A stretch of DNA of 64,000 bases from Haemophilus influenzae. Its GTDB lineage: Bacteria > Pseudomonadota > Gammaproteobacteria > Enterobacterales > Pasteurellaceae. Positions 18,466 to 28,708 of the stretch are shown here, piece by piece. The DNA is taken from contig NZ_LS483411.1 of the NCBI RefSeq assembly GCF_900475755.1, forward strand, positions 248,001 to 312,000, written 5' to 3'. How positions within the stretch are numbered: the first letter of the stretch is position 1; every line of letters begins with the position of its first letter. Position numbers and translations under genes: made by a program. The notes under the pieces were generated by a model. It saw nothing but the letters and a program-made list of their open reading frames with translations, ran no database searches and was not told the origin of the DNA.

Positions 18466-19761
18466 ATGCTTAATTTTGCCTATCAAGAACACGTTCGCTC
18501 TTATTATTTCGACTCTCGTAACCAAGATTTTCAATTCCCGCCGCTCACTCAAATTGAACATGCTGATGTATGTGTGATCGGGGCTGGATTTTTTGGTTTA
18601 TCTGCAGCATTAGAACTAGCGGAAAAAGGAAAAAAAGTCATTGTCTTAGAGGGCGCAAGAGTAGGATTTGGTGCTTCTGGTCGTAGTGGCGGGCAGGCAA
18701 TTAATGGCTTTGAAGAAGGCATTGATGAATACGTTAAACAAGTTGGCGAAGATAAAGCACATAAACTTTGGAATATGTCATTAGAGACCATTGATATTAT
18801 TGATGAACGTATTGAAAAATATAGCATTCAATGCGACTGGAAAAAAGGCTATGCCACATTAGCATTAAATGAACGCCGAATGGATGACTTAATTGAAATG
18901 GAAAAAGAAAGTCATAAAAATTTTGGCTATCAGAATATGCAACTTTGGGATAAAACTAAATTAAAACAGCACTTAGGCAGTGATATTTATGTCGGCGGCT
19001 TATTTGATAGTAACTCAGGGCATTTGCATCCACTTAATTATTGTTTAGGTTTAGCGAAAGCTTGCGTCGATCTGGGTGTTCAAATTTTTGAACAATCTCC
19101 TGTCGTGGATATGGTTGAGAAAAATGGTTGCGTTGAGGTTAAAACAGCTAAAAGTGCGGTTATTTCTCAAGACGTTATTTTAGCCACCAATGCTTATATT
19201 GATGCGCTCCCGAAATCTATTCATCACGGAATTAATCGTAAAATATTACCTGTGGAAAGTTTTATTATCGCCACAGAGCCGTTAAGCCAAGCGGTTGCTG
19301 ATTCTGTCATTAATAATGGCATGTCAGTGTGCGATAACAATTTATTATTAGACTATTATCGTTTAAGTGCTGACAATCGCTTGCTTTTTGGTAGTGATTC
19401 TAGCTCAGAAAAAGATATGGTCGCGGTTATGCGGAAAAATATGTTGTGTGTATTCCCGCAACTTGAAAATGTAAAAATCGATTATGGCTGGGCTGGCCCG
19501 ATTGATATGACATTAAATTCAACGCCACATTTTGGTCGTATTTCTCCGCACATTTATTTTGCTCATGGTTATTCTGGTCACGGTGTTGCTTTGACTGGTC
19601 TTGCAGGACGAATTGTAGCGGAGGCGATTTTGGGCGACGATGAACGTTTATCTATTTTTGAAAGCCTGAAAGTCCCCTCTGTTTATGGTGGTCGAATTAT
19701 CAAAGATCTTGCAACAAAGATTGGTGTACAGTATTACAAGTTTTTAGATAAATACCGTTAA
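18466..19761 (+). CDS. FAD-dependent oxidoreductase, PuuB/DadA-like (putative gamma-glutamylputrescine oxidase)
   Basis: 431 aa from ATG 18466. N-terminal dinucleotide-binding motif CVIGAGFFGLSAALELAEKG, then VGFGASGRSGGQ, YDYYRLSADNRLLFG-type middle and HGYSGHGVALTGLAGRIVAEAI at the C-terminal FAD site. By recall it aligns along its full length with E. coli PuuB, including LLLDYYRLTADNRLL and YSGHGV. No other puu genes are adjacent, so the substrate is uncertain, but divergence from potD supports a polyamine link. One USS is in-frame (SAV). Confidence 0.8.
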   Translation: MLNFAYQEHVRSYYFDSRNQDFQFPPLTQIEHADVCVIGAGFFGLSAALELAEKGKKVIVLEGARVGFGASGRSGGQAINGFEEGIDEYVKQVGEDKAHKLWNMSLETIDIIDERIEKYSIQCDWKKGYATLALNERRMDDLIEMEKESHKNFGYQNMQLWDKTKLKQHLGSDIYVGGLFDSNSGHLHPLNYCLGLAKACVDLGVQIFEQSPVVDMVEKNGCVEVKTAKSAVISQDVILATNAYIDALPKSIHHGINRKILPVESFIIATEPLSQAVADSVINNGMSVCDNNLLLDYYRLSADNRLLFGSDSSSEKDMVAVMRKNMLCVFPQLENVKIDYGWAGPIDMTLNSTPHFGRISPHIYFAHGYSGHGVALTGLAGRIVAEAILGDDERLSIFESLKVPSVYGGRIIKDLATKIGVQYYKFLDKYR

Positions 19762-19924
19762 AATACAACAATGTTTTTCTAAAGCATTGCCATCAAAATT
19801 GACTAGAATAATTAATTTTTGTATGGGCATAAATTCTAAATCAGTTAAAAAATTTACCGCACTTTAAAGCAGAATTAAAATAATATTTTTCACTACAATT
19901 TGTGTTTTCCATTAAGAGAGAGAT

Positions 19925-21367
19925 ATGTCAGAAAATTTCTTACTTTTCAGCTTGTTAGCTGTTGTTATTATATTGATTTTATTACTTATTCTACGCCAGC
20001 AAAAATATACACATCTTCATCAAGAATTATCGAAAACGACTCAAGATTATAATCAGCTTGCAAGTAAATTTGATGAACTTAGTAGCATTAGAAACCAGTT
20101 TGAACAACAAATAATTAAGGTACAGACTGAAAATCAAGGGCTGCAATATCGTTTAACTGAACGTGATGAACAAATACATCATCTCACACAAGAACGACAA
20201 AATTTGACCGAAAAATTAACCGCACTTTCTCAAGAATTAACGGGGTTACAAACAACCTTAGCAGAGAAAGAAAAACATTTTTCAGAGCAACAACAGAACT
20301 TTGAACAATCTAAACAGCAGTTGGGCGTGGAATTTCAAAATCTAGCCAATCGGATTTTGGATGAAAAAAGTCGATCATTTAGTCAATCAAATCAAACTGC
20401 TTTGGAAACCTTGCTCAAGCCTTTCCGTGAGCAAATTGAAGGTTTCCAAAAACGGGTCAATGAAATTCACTCCGAATCCGTGAAAGGTAATGCAGGCTTG
20501 GAAGCTGAAATCAAAAAAGTCCTGGAAATTGGTCTGAATATGTCGCAAGAGGCGAGTAATTTAACTTCTGCACTGAAAGGCGAAAAGAAAACGTTAGGTA
20601 ACTGGGGCGAAGTGCAATTAGAACGCGCGTTGCAACTGGCTGGGCTTGAAGAAAATGTGCATTACCGTGCTCAAGCGCATTTTAAAGATGAACAAGGTGG
20701 ACGCAATTACCCTGATTTTGTGTTGAATTTACCCGATGATAAACATTTAATTATCGACAGCAAAATGTCGTTGGTGGCTTATGAAAGTGCGGTAAATTCT
20801 GACGATGATTTTGAACGTGAGCGTTTACTCAAAGAACATATTTCCGCATTGAAAAGTCATATTAACGATCTGCATAAAAAAGATTACAGCAATCTGATTG
20901 GTATGCGTAGCCCAAATTTTGTTCTTATGTTTATTGCGGTAGAACCTGCGTATATTGAGGCTTTAAAAGCTGATCCTGCTTTATTTAATTATGGTTATGA
21001 ACGTAACGTAATTATGGTTTCTCACACTACGCTAATGCCGATTTTACGTACCGTAGCAAACCTGTGGCGTATCGAACGTGGTAATGCTGAGGCAAAAGAA
21101 ATTGCTGAAAAAGCGGGCGAAATCTATAACCAAATTTGTTTGGTGGCAGAGCGTTTAAACAAACTCGGCAATACGCTTTCTACCGTCAGCAACCAATACA
21201 ACAGCACAGTAACCGCACTTGTTGGCCAACAAGGTTTAGTTGGCAAAGTAGAACGATTTAAAACCCTTTCCGCAAAAGCCAATAAAACAATGCCCGATGT
21301 GGAGTTGTTAAATAATCAGGTGGATTTGGTGAGGTTGAATGTCTTAAATCAAGAAAATCTTCAATAA
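19925..21367 (+). CDS. rmuC: DNA recombination protein RmuC family
   Basis: 480 aa. An N-terminal membrane helix (LLFSLLAVVIILILLLIL) is followed by a long coiled coil (about residues 25-140, Gln/Glu-rich) and the RmuC nuclease-like domain (GNWGEVQLERALQLAGL; YPDFVLNLPDDKHLIIDSKMSL; NLWRIERGNAEAKEIAEKAG). The D-x(n)-DSK arrangement fits a PD-(D/E)XK fold. RmuC limits inversions at short inverted repeats in E. coli. Three USS are in-frame as TAL or SAV. Confidence 0.92.
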   Translation: MSENFLLFSLLAVVIILILLLILRQQKYTHLHQELSKTTQDYNQLASKFDELSSIRNQFEQQIIKVQTENQGLQYRLTERDEQIHHLTQERQNLTEKLTALSQELTGLQTTLAEKEKHFSEQQQNFEQSKQQLGVEFQNLANRILDEKSRSFSQSNQTALETLLKPFREQIEGFQKRVNEIHSESVKGNAGLEAEIKKVLEIGLNMSQEASNLTSALKGEKKTLGNWGEVQLERALQLAGLEENVHYRAQAHFKDEQGGRNYPDFVLNLPDDKHLIIDSKMSLVAYESAVNSDDDFERERLLKEHISALKSHINDLHKKDYSNLIGMRSPNFVLMFIAVEPAYIEALKADPALFNYGYERNVIMVSHTTLMPILRTVANLWRIERGNAEAKEIAEKAGEIYNQICLVAERLNKLGNTLSTVSNQYNSTVTALVGQQGLVGKVERFKTLSAKANKTMPDVELLNNQVDLVRLNVLNQENLQ

Positions 21368-21426
21368 TTTATTCTCCGATTGAATGCAAATTTGGTTGGA
21401 GAATTTTTTGTCCTATCTAGAAATTT

Positions 21427-21442
21427 TGTGATCAATATCCCA
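21427..21442 (+). promoter_or_regulatory. CRP site of the rbs operon
   Basis: TGTGA-N6-TCCCA, 9 of 10 to the CRP consensus, centred near -60 of the predicted rbs start point, a class I activator position. Catabolite control of ribose use is expected. Confidence 0.7.
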
Positions 21443-21481
21443 AATTTGAAATTTCTTAGTTGTTTTTCTATTTTTGTTATC

Positions 21482-21511
21482 TATATTTGTCTTATCGAAA
21501 CGTTTCGATAA
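21482..21511 (+). promoter_or_regulatory. rbs promoter -10 and RbsR operator
   Basis: The -10 TATATT (21482-21487) is followed by a perfect 20-bp palindrome at 21492-21511 (TTATCGAAAC / GTTTCGATAA), overlapping the start point and lying 18 bp before rbsD. The GAAACGTTTC core is the LacI-family RbsR operator type, so repression in the absence of ribose is expected. Confidence 0.88.
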
Positions 21512-21529
21512 CAAAAAAGGAGCTTTTAG

Positions 21530-21949
21530 ATGAAAAAAACAGCTTTATTGAATGCGCAACTTTCGCATTGCATTGCTACACTTGGTCATACGGAAAGTTT
21601 GACGATTTGCGATGCGGGACTTCCAATTCCGTTAAGTGTGGAACGTATCGATCTCGCATTAACTGCAGGTGTACCAAGTTTTCTACAAACGTTGAATGTA
21701 GTAACGAATGAAATGTATGTTGAACGCGTTGTTATTGCAGAAGAAATTAAAGAAAAAAATCCGGAAATATTGACCGCACTTTTAACACAACTTCAACAAC
21801 TTGAAAGTCATCAGGGTAATCAAATACAAGTGGAATTTGTATCGCACGAAACTTTTAAAAAATTTACCCTCGAAAGTAAAGCTATTGTTCGTACTGGCGA
21901 ATGTTCACCTTATGCCAATGTCATTTTATATTCTGGTGTACCATTTTAA
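21530..21949 (+). CDS. rbsD: D-ribose pyranase RbsD
   Basis: 139 aa. RbsD converts beta-pyranose to beta-furanose ribose so that RbsK can act. Family landmarks are [22 protein letters not shown] (catalytic His and Asp), [12 protein letters not shown] and the C-terminal [19 protein letters not shown]. First gene of the ribose operon, 12 nt before rbsA. AAGGAG precedes the start. One USS is in-frame (TAL). Confidence 0.95.
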   Translation: MKKTALLNAQLSHCIATLGHTESLTICDAGLPIPLSVERIDLALTAGVPSFLQTLNVVTNEMYVERVVIAEEIKEKNPEILTALLTQLQQLESHQGNQIQVEFVSHETFKKFTLESKAIVRTGECSPYANVILYSGVPF

Positions 21950-21962
21950 TTAGAGTGAAATT

Positions 21963-23444
21963 ATGGAAACTTTACTCAAAATTAGTGGTGTTGATAAGTC
22001 ATTTCCGGGTGTGAAAGCCTTGAATAATGCCTGTTTATCTGTTTACGCTGGACGCGTAATGGCATTGATGGGGGAAAATGGGGCGGGTAAATCAACTTTG
22101 ATGAAAGTGCTTACTGGTATTTATTCCAAAGATGCAGGTACGATTGAGTATCTTAATCGATCAGTTAATTTCAATGGACCTAAAGCCTCACAGGAAGCTG
22201 GTATTAGTATCATTCACCAAGAACTTAATTTAGTTGGCAATCTCACTATTGCGGAAAATATTTTTCTTGGTCGTGAATTTAAAACCCCTTGGGGGGCAAT
22301 TAATTGGCAAAAAATGTATACCGAGGCAGATAAGCTGTTAGCTCGTTTAGGTGTAACCCATAGTAGTAAAAAATTATGCTCAGAACTTTCTATTGGTGAG
22401 CAACAAATGGTGGAGATAGCCAAAGCTTTAAGTTTTGAATCCAAAGTTATCATTATGGATGAACCAACCGATGCGCTCACAGATACGGAAACTGAAGCCC
22501 TATTCAATGTGATTCGTGAACTCAAAGCAGAAAATCGTGGCATTGTTTATATCTCTCATCGTTTAAAAGAAATTTTCCAAATTTGTGATGATGTGACGGT
22601 TTTACGCGATGGTCAATTTATCGGTGAACGCGTTGTGGCAGAGATTACAGAAGATGATTTAATTGAAATGATGGTTGGTCGTCGTCTTGATGAACAATAT
22701 CCGCATTTATCACAAGAAAAAGGCGAATGTGTATTGGATGTGAAACATGTGAGCGGAAGCGGCATTGATGATGTTTCCTTCAAATTGCATGCCGGTGAAA
22801 TTGTCGGCGTATCAGGCTTAATGGGCGCGGGTAGAACGGAACTCGGCAAGCTACTTTACGGTGCTTTGCCAAAAACAGCGGGAAAAGTGCGGTTAAAAAA
22901 TCAAGAGATTGAGAATCGTAGTCCGCAAGATGGTTTGGATAATGGCATTGTATATATTTCTGAAGATCGTAAAGGTGATGGCTTGGTTTTAGGCATGTCG
23001 GTGAAAGAAAATATGTCGCTCACATCGCTCGATCATTTTTCACAAAAAGGCAGTATTCGCCATCAAGCGGAAAAAATGGCAGTAGATGACTTTATTTTGA
23101 TGTTTAACATTAAAACACCTAACCGTGATCAACAAGTAGGTTTGCTATCTGGTGGAAATCAACAAAAAGTGGCAATCGCTCGTGGATTAATGACTCGCCC
23201 AAATGTGTTGATTTTAGATGAACCAACTCGTGGCGTAGATGTTGGCGCGAAGAAAGAAATTTATCAGCTGATTAACGAATTTAAGAAAGAAGGGTTGAGT
23301 ATTTTAATGATCTCATCTGATATGCCAGAAGTGCTTGGTATGAGTGACCGCATTTTGGTTATGCGAGAAGGCAGAATCAGTGCAGAATTTTCTCGCAAAG
23401 ACGCAACTCAAGAAAAATTATTAGCAGCAGCTATCGGTAAATAA
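21963..23444 (+). CDS. rbsA: Ribose ABC transporter, ATP-binding protein RbsA
   Basis: 493 aa with two fused ATPase domains. The first has Walker [10 protein letters not shown], signature [15 protein letters not shown] and Walker [12 protein letters not shown]. The second has a degenerate P-loop ([12 protein letters not shown]) but a good signature [14 protein letters not shown] and [12 protein letters not shown], the usual asymmetry of sugar ATPases of this class. Works with RbsC and RbsB. Confidence 0.96.
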   Translation: METLLKISGVDKSFPGVKALNNACLSVYAGRVMALMGENGAGKSTLMKVLTGIYSKDAGTIEYLNRSVNFNGPKASQEAGISIIHQELNLVGNLTIAENIFLGREFKTPWGAINWQKMYTEADKLLARLGVTHSSKKLCSELSIGEQQMVEIAKALSFESKVIIMDEPTDALTDTETEALFNVIRELKAENRGIVYISHRLKEIFQICDDVTVLRDGQFIGERVVAEITEDDLIEMMVGRRLDEQYPHLSQEKGECVLDVKHVSGSGIDDVSFKLHAGEIVGVSGLMGAGRTELGKLLYGALPKTAGKVRLKNQEIENRSPQDGLDNGIVYISEDRKGDGLVLGMSVKENMSLTSLDHFSQKGSIRHQAEKMAVDDFILMFNIKTPNRDQQVGLLSGGNQQKVAIARGLMTRPNVLILDEPTRGVDVGAKKEIYQLINEFKKEGLSILMISSDMPEVLGMSDRILVMREGRISAEFSRKDATQEKLLAAAIGK

Positions 23445-23456
23445 GCGTAGGTAAAT

Positions 23457-24428
23457 ATGATGAAAACTGAAACATCTTCTATCCAAATAGGCAAATTTTT
23501 GATTGAACAACGATCTTTTATTGCATTGATTATTCTTATCGCAATTGTATCGGTAATAAATCCCGATTTTTTCAGTGTAGATAATATTTTGAATATTTTA
23601 CGTCAAACTTCGGTTAATGCGATTATTGCAGTTGGGATGACTTTCGTTATTTTAATTGCAGGTATAGATCTTTCTGTGGGGTCTGTATTGGCATTGACTG
23701 GCGCTATTGCAGCCTCAATGGTAAGTATTGAATTGCCTATTTTTTTAGTAATTCCTGTGGTTTTATTGATTGGAACACTTCTTGGTAGCATAAGTGGTGC
23801 AATTGTGGCGAAAGGGAAAGTTCAGGCGTTTATTGCTACCCTTGTTACGATGACATTATTACGTGGGGTGACAATGGTTTATACAGACGGTCGTCCTATT
23901 ACGACAGGTTTTTCGGATAATGCTGATCTATTTGCTAGCATTGGTACAGGCTATTTTTTAGGTATCCCAGTACCAATTTGGATTATGAGTATCGTGTTTG
24001 CTGTCGCTTGGTATATTTTAAAACACACGCCTATTGGTCGTTATATCTACGCGCTCGGTGGTAATGAATCAGCAACTCAACTTTCTGGTATTAATGTCAA
24101 TAAAATCAAAGTATTTGTTTTTGCTGCCAGTGGATTTCTTTCTGCATTAGCAGGTTTAATTGTTACTTCACGTTTATCTTCTGCTCAACCCACTGCTGGC
24201 GTATCTTATGAATTAGATGCAATTGCTGCCGTGGTAGTCGGTGGAACCAGTTTGATGGGAGGAAAAGGTCGTGTAATGGGAACTCTCATCGGTGCATTAA
24301 TCATCGGATTTTTAAACAATGCATTAAATTTATTAGATATTTCATCTTACTATCAAATGATAGCAAAAGCGTTGGTTATTTTGGTTGCTGTTTTAGCCGA
24401 TAACTATCTTGGTACAAAAAAACTGTAA
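23457..24428 (+). CDS. rbsC: Ribose ABC transporter, permease RbsC
   Basis: 323 aa, about eight to ten membrane helices. Conserved permease segments include VGMTFVILIAGIDLSVGSVLALTG, GRYIYALGGNESATQLSGI and the terminal AVLADNYLG. Start could be either of two adjacent ATGs (23457 or 23460). 12 nt after rbsA. Confidence 0.95.
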   Translation: MMKTETSSIQIGKFLIEQRSFIALIILIAIVSVINPDFFSVDNILNILRQTSVNAIIAVGMTFVILIAGIDLSVGSVLALTGAIAASMVSIELPIFLVIPVVLLIGTLLGSISGAIVAKGKVQAFIATLVTMTLLRGVTMVYTDGRPITTGFSDNADLFASIGTGYFLGIPVPIWIMSIVFAVAWYILKHTPIGRYIYALGGNESATQLSGINVNKIKVFVFAASGFLSALAGLIVTSRLSSAQPTAGVSYELDAIAAVVVGGTSLMGGKGRVMGTLIGALIIGFLNNALNLLDISSYYQMIAKALVILVAVLADNYLGTKKL

Positions 24429-24447
24429 CTCACTTTAAGGAGAAACT

Positions 24448-25326
24448 ATGAAAAAACTAACTGCACTTACTTCTGCTGTATTATTAGGTTTGGCTGTTTC
24501 TGGCTCTGCTTCTGCACAAGACACAATCGCTTTGGCAGTATCTACATTAGATAACCCATTTTTTGTAACGTTAAAAGATGGCGCACAGAAAAAAGCGGAT
24601 GAATTAGGTTATAAGTTAGTGGTGCTTGATTCACAAAATGACCCAGCTAAAGAATTAGCTAATGTTGAAGATTTAACTGTGCGTGGTGCAAAAATATTAT
24701 TGATCAATCCAACTGATTCTGAAGCAGTTGGCAACGCAGTGGCGATTGCAAACCGTAAGCATATTCCAGTAATTACATTAGATCGTGGCGCAGCTAAAGG
24801 AAACGTAGTGAGCCATATTGCATCTGACAATATCGCAGGTGGTAAAATGGCAGGTGATTTTATCGCACAGAAATTAGGCGATAATGCCAAGGTGATTCAA
24901 CTTGAAGGTATTGCGGGAACATCTGCAGCACGCGAACGAGGCAAGGGTTTCAAACAAGCTATTGATGCTCATAAATTCAATGTGCTTGCCAGTCAGCCAG
25001 CAGATTTTGATCGAACAAAAGGTTTGAATGTAACGGAAAATTTGTTGGCATCTAAAGGTGATGTTCAAGCAATTTTTGCGCAAAATGATGAAATGGCATT
25101 AGGTGCATTGCGTGCGGTGAAAGCAGCAAATAAAAAAGTCCTTATCGTAGGTTTTGATGGTACCGATGATGGAGTAAAAGCTGTAAAAAGTGGCAAAATG
25201 GCGGCAACTATCGCACAACAACCCGAGCTTATTGGTTCATTAGGTGTTGTTACCGCTGATAAAATCTTAAAGGGCGAAAAAGTTGAAGCGAAAATTCCAG
25301 TAGATTTGAAAGTAATAAGCGAATAA
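24448..25326 (+). CDS. rbsB: Ribose-binding periplasmic protein RbsB
   Basis: 292 aa with signal peptide ([23 protein letters not shown]). The mature protein has the periplasmic sugar-binding fold: [56 protein letters not shown] and [16 protein letters not shown]. The Asn, Phe, Arg and Asp residues that hold ribose in E. coli RbsB are in these blocks. AAGGAG lies ahead of the start. Confidence 0.96.
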   Translation: MKKLTALTSAVLLGLAVSGSASAQDTIALAVSTLDNPFFVTLKDGAQKKADELGYKLVVLDSQNDPAKELANVEDLTVRGAKILLINPTDSEAVGNAVAIANRKHIPVITLDRGAAKGNVVSHIASDNIAGGKMAGDFIAQKLGDNAKVIQLEGIAGTSAARERGKGFKQAIDAHKFNVLASQPADFDRTKGLNVTENLLASKGDVQAIFAQNDEMALGALRAVKAANKKVLIVGFDGTDDGVKAVKSGKMAATIAQQPELIGSLGVVTADKILKGEKVEAKIPVDLKVISE

Positions 25327-25423
25327 TCTATCTACTGAATAAGCTCGTTATATAACATTATGGGGCAAATTATATTTGTCCCATTGTGTAGAAAGAAAAA
25401 ATATAACAATACAGGATAAAATA

Positions 25424-26344
25424 ATGAGAAAAACCCTCACGGTTCTCGGTAGTATCAATGCTGATCACGTTATTTCTGTGCCTTACTTTGCTAAACCCGG
25501 TGAAACGCTAACTGGTCAAAATTATCAAATTGCCTATGGTGGCAAAGGTGCCAATCAAGCAGTGGCGACTGCTCGCTTAGGGGCAAAGGTAGCGTTCATT
25601 AGTTGTATTGGATCAGATAGCATTGGCGAAACAATGAAAAATGCCTTTGCGCAAGAAGGAATTGATACAACCCATATTAATACTGTTTCACAGGAAATGA
25701 CAGGAATGGCATTTATTCAAGTTGCCCAATCGGGCGAGAACAGTATTGTGCTGGCTAGCGGTGCAAATGCACATTTAGGTGAAATGGTTGTTCGTCAAAG
25801 TGAGGCGCAAATTGCACAATCGGATTGCTTATTAATGCAATTAGAAACCCCACTTTCTGGTGTGGAGCTGGCTGCTCAAATCGCTAAGAAAAATGGTGTT
25901 AAGGTTGTGCTAAATCCTGCTCCAGCGCAGATTTTATCGGACGAATTATTGAGTTTGATTGATATTATTACACCAAATGAAACAGAAGCTGAAATCTTGA
26001 CGGGGGTAACGGTAACCGACGAGCAAAGTGCGGTGAAAGCTGCGAGTGTTTTTCACGATAAAGGTATTGAAACCGTGATGATTACCCTTGGTGCGAAAGG
26101 CGTGTTTGTCAGTCGAAAAGGTAAAAGCCGCATCATTAAGGGCTTTTGTGTGCAAGCAATAGATACTACCGCAGCTGGTGATACATTTAATGGCGGTTTT
26201 GTTACGGCTTTATTGGAAGAAAAATCCTTTGATGAAGCCATTCGTTTTGGGCAAGCTGCCGCTGCGATTAGTGTGACGAGAAAAGGGGCTCAATCCTCTA
26301 TTCCAACGCGTCAAGAAACTTTAGATTTTCTTGAATACGCTTAA
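25424..26344 (+). CDS. rbsK: Ribokinase RbsK
   Basis: 306 aa from ATG 25424 (AGGATAAAATA ahead), giving MRKTLTVLGSINADHVISV as in E. coli; an in-frame upstream codon in the rbsB-rbsK gap is unlikely. PfkB signatures are YGGKGANQAVATARLG and DTTAAGDTFNGGFVTALLE with the catalytic Asp. It phosphorylates ribose to ribose-5-phosphate. One USS in-frame (SAV). Confidence 0.96.
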   Translation: MRKTLTVLGSINADHVISVPYFAKPGETLTGQNYQIAYGGKGANQAVATARLGAKVAFISCIGSDSIGETMKNAFAQEGIDTTHINTVSQEMTGMAFIQVAQSGENSIVLASGANAHLGEMVVRQSEAQIAQSDCLLMQLETPLSGVELAAQIAKKNGVKVVLNPAPAQILSDELLSLIDIITPNETEAEILTGVTVTDEQSAVKAASVFHDKGIETVMITLGAKGVFVSRKGKSRIIKGFCVQAIDTTAAGDTFNGGFVTALLEEKSFDEAIRFGQAAAAISVTRKGAQSSIPTRQETLDFLEYA

Positions 26345-26371
26345 AGTGCGGTGAATTTTTAGGGTGTTTTT

Positions 26372-27376
26372 ATGGCGACAATGAAAGATATTGCACGACT
26401 GGCGCAAGTTTCGACTTCTACAGTTTCACATGTCATTAATGGATCGCGTTTTGTTAGCGATGAAATTCGTGAGAAAGTGATGCGTATTGTCGCTGAACTG
26501 AATTACACCCCCTCAGCTGTTGCACGAAGTCTTAAGGTGCGCGAAACCAAAACTATCGGGCTACTTGTCACCGCAACAAATAATCCATTCTTTGCAGAAG
26601 TGATGGCTGGCGTGGAGCAATATTGTCAGCAGCATCAATATAATCTTATTATTGCTGCCACTGGTGGCGATGCCAAACGCCTACAACAAAATCTGCAAAC
26701 TCTAATGCACAAACAAGTGGATGGTTTGCTTTTGATGTGTGGTGATAGCCGCTTTCAGGCTGATATAGAGTTAGCCATTTCGCTGCCACTCGTTGTGATG
26801 GACTGGTGGTTTACTGAGTTAAATGCAGATAAAATACTCGAAAATTCAGCACTTGGTGGCTATTTGGCGACAAAAGCATTAATCGATGCAGGACATCGTA
26901 AAATTGGCATTATTACGGGAAATCTCAAAAAATCTGTCGCACAAAATCGTTTGCAAGGTTATAAAAATGCGCTGTCGGAAGCAAAAATTGCGTTAAATCC
27001 TCATTGGATTGTCGAAAGTCATTTTGACTTTGAAGGCGGTGCCCTTGGTATACAATCTTTACTTACTCAATCTTCACGTCCAACAGCAGTTTTTTGTTGT
27101 AGTGATACTATTGCTGTTGGTGCATACCAAGCTATTCAGCAACAAGGCTTACGTATTCCGCAAGATCTTTCAATTATGGGCTATGATGACATTGAATTGG
27201 CTCGTTATCTCTCACCTCCCCTTTCCACCATTTGCCAACCGAAAGCTGAACTTGGCAAACTTGCTGTAGAAGCACTATTGCAACGAATTAAAAATCCTAA
27301 TGAAAATTACCGCACTTTAGTGTTAGAGCCGACCTGTATTTTGAGAGGATCAATTTCTACCCCTTCAAACATATAA
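26372..27376 (+). CDS. rbsR: Ribose operon repressor RbsR (LacI family)
   Basis: 334 aa. N-terminal helix-turn-helix and hinge ([48 protein letters not shown]), then a periplasmic-binding-protein-like effector domain ([47 protein letters not shown]). It most likely binds the palindrome at 21492-21511. Last gene of the operon, 27 nt after rbsK with a USS in between. Confidence 0.95.
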   Translation: MATMKDIARLAQVSTSTVSHVINGSRFVSDEIREKVMRIVAELNYTPSAVARSLKVRETKTIGLLVTATNNPFFAEVMAGVEQYCQQHQYNLIIAATGGDAKRLQQNLQTLMHKQVDGLLLMCGDSRFQADIELAISLPLVVMDWWFTELNADKILENSALGGYLATKALIDAGHRKIGIITGNLKKSVAQNRLQGYKNALSEAKIALNPHWIVESHFDFEGGALGIQSLLTQSSRPTAVFCCSDTIAVGAYQAIQQQGLRIPQDLSIMGYDDIELARYLSPPLSTICQPKAELGKLAVEALLQRIKNPNENYRTLVLEPTCILRGSISTPSNI

Positions 27377-27485
27377 ATAAAATAAGAATAACTCAATTTC
27401 CTTATTGCTATTTTCAAAAAAACTGCTATTTTTTTGCGGTTTTTTTGTTTATTTAACCCACTGTTTAATTTAGGAATAAAATCTT

Positions 27486-28037
27486 ATGGAAGAAAACAAA
27501 CCTGTTGATCCTTATGCGAAATATAACGAACAATCGAATATTATCGCGAAAATAATTTTTGCTAGTCGCTGGTTGCAAGTGCCGATTTATTTGGGCTTGA
27601 TTGTAACCCTTGCAATCTACTCTTATAAATTTATCAAAGGCTTATGGGAGTTAGTGATTAATGTCAATGAGATGGATTCCAATACAATTATGTTAGGTGT
27701 GTTGAATTTAATTGATGTTGTAATGATCGCTAACTTGCTTGTGATGGTAACCATTGGCGGTTATGAAATCTTTGTCTCTAAATTGCGTACGCGTAATCAT
27801 CCTGATCAACCTGAATGGATGAGCCACGTAAATGCCACCGTGTTGAAAGTTAAACTTTCTATGTCTATTATCGGCATTTCATCTATCCATATGCTGCAAA
27901 CCTTTGTGAATGCAAGCAATATGCCTGAAAAAACGATGATGTGGCAGTTATTGTTGCACTTGGGCTTTTTAGTGTCGGCAATTGCTTTGGCTTATACGGA
28001 CAAAATTTTGTATAGCACGAGCCATAAAACGCATTAA
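27486..28037 (+). CDS. yqhA: YqhA/UPF0114 family inner-membrane protein
   Basis: 183 aa with about four membrane helices. Matches E. coli YqhA by recall in [48 protein letters not shown] and the terminal helix. H. influenzae has a longer hydrophilic N-terminus. Function is unknown; distant similarity to ion-channel-like DUF families has been suggested but is not shown here. Confidence 0.85.
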   Translation: MEENKPVDPYAKYNEQSNIIAKIIFASRWLQVPIYLGLIVTLAIYSYKFIKGLWELVINVNEMDSNTIMLGVLNLIDVVMIANLLVMVTIGGYEIFVSKLRTRNHPDQPEWMSHVNATVLKVKLSMSIIGISSIHMLQTFVNASNMPEKTMMWQLLLHLGFLVSAIALAYTDKILYSTSHKTH

Positions 28038-28054
28038 AAATTTACCGCACTTTT

Positions 28055-28082
28055 AACCCCGTTCAAATTGAACGGGGTTTTA
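28055..28082 (+). terminator. Terminator after yqhA
   Basis: AACCCCGTTCAA / GAACGGGGTT stem with a 3-4 nt loop, then TTTTATAT. A single USS precedes it. Confidence 0.88.
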
Positions 28083-28168
28083 TATATCATATAGTTATAA
28101 TTTAATTTTTTAGTATGATACGCAGTCTAGAATGGGAAAGCTTAAATAAGATGCTAATCAAATAGAAA

Positions 28169-28657
28169 TTAATCTTCTAAATCTAGAGGCTCTTGCGAAA
28201 GTATAATTCCTGTCAGATCTGCGTAAATATAATCTTCTGGGAAAAAGGTTACGCCACCAAAATTCACAGGGATATCACTTTCTCCAATACTGCTTTCATC
28301 TACACTAACTGGAATTGGCGCAAGGGCATGAATACCAATATCGAGGTTTTCTAATTGCTGAATTTGGCGTACTGCACCATATACAATAATGCCCTCCCAA
28401 CCATTATCAACAGCAAGCTGAGCCAATTCCGCATCAATCAAACCACGGCGTACCGCACCACCGCCATCAACGACAAGCACTCGACCTTCGCCGTTTTCTT
28501 CTAATACTTCAGCAATTAATCCATTACTTTCAAAGCATTTTACCGTAGTGACTTTACCGTAAAAATGACTTACGCCACCAAAACTTGAAAAAATTGGCTC
28601 CACGACATCCACTTGTTCTGCATAAAGATCGCAAAGTTCTGAAGTATCAATAAACAT
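28169..28657 (-). CDS. rraA: Ribonuclease E activity regulator RraA
   Basis: 162 aa. Conserved segments [50 protein letters not shown] and [28 protein letters not shown] place it in the RraA family, once misannotated MenG. It binds RNase E and masks RNA turnover. As in E. coli it lies just downstream of menA. AGGGGAAAG ribosome site. Confidence 0.95.
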   Translation of the reverse strand: MFIDTSELCDLYAEQVDVVEPIFSSFGGVSHFYGKVTTVKCFESNGLIAEVLEENGEGRVLVVDGGGAVRRGLIDAELAQLAVDNGWEGIIVYGAVRQIQQLENLDIGIHALAPIPVSVDESSIGESDIPVNFGGVTFFPEDYIYADLTGIILSQEPLDLED

Positions 28658-28708
28658 AACTTTCCCCTATAGATTGTTGAAATTTTGTTTGCTTTAGTAT
28701 ATGCCGAT

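Noticed and set aside
21460..21711. Small Cys/Tyr-rich frame over the rbs promoter and rbsD
   Set aside because: It runs across the operator and overlaps rbsD out of frame; no support as a gene.
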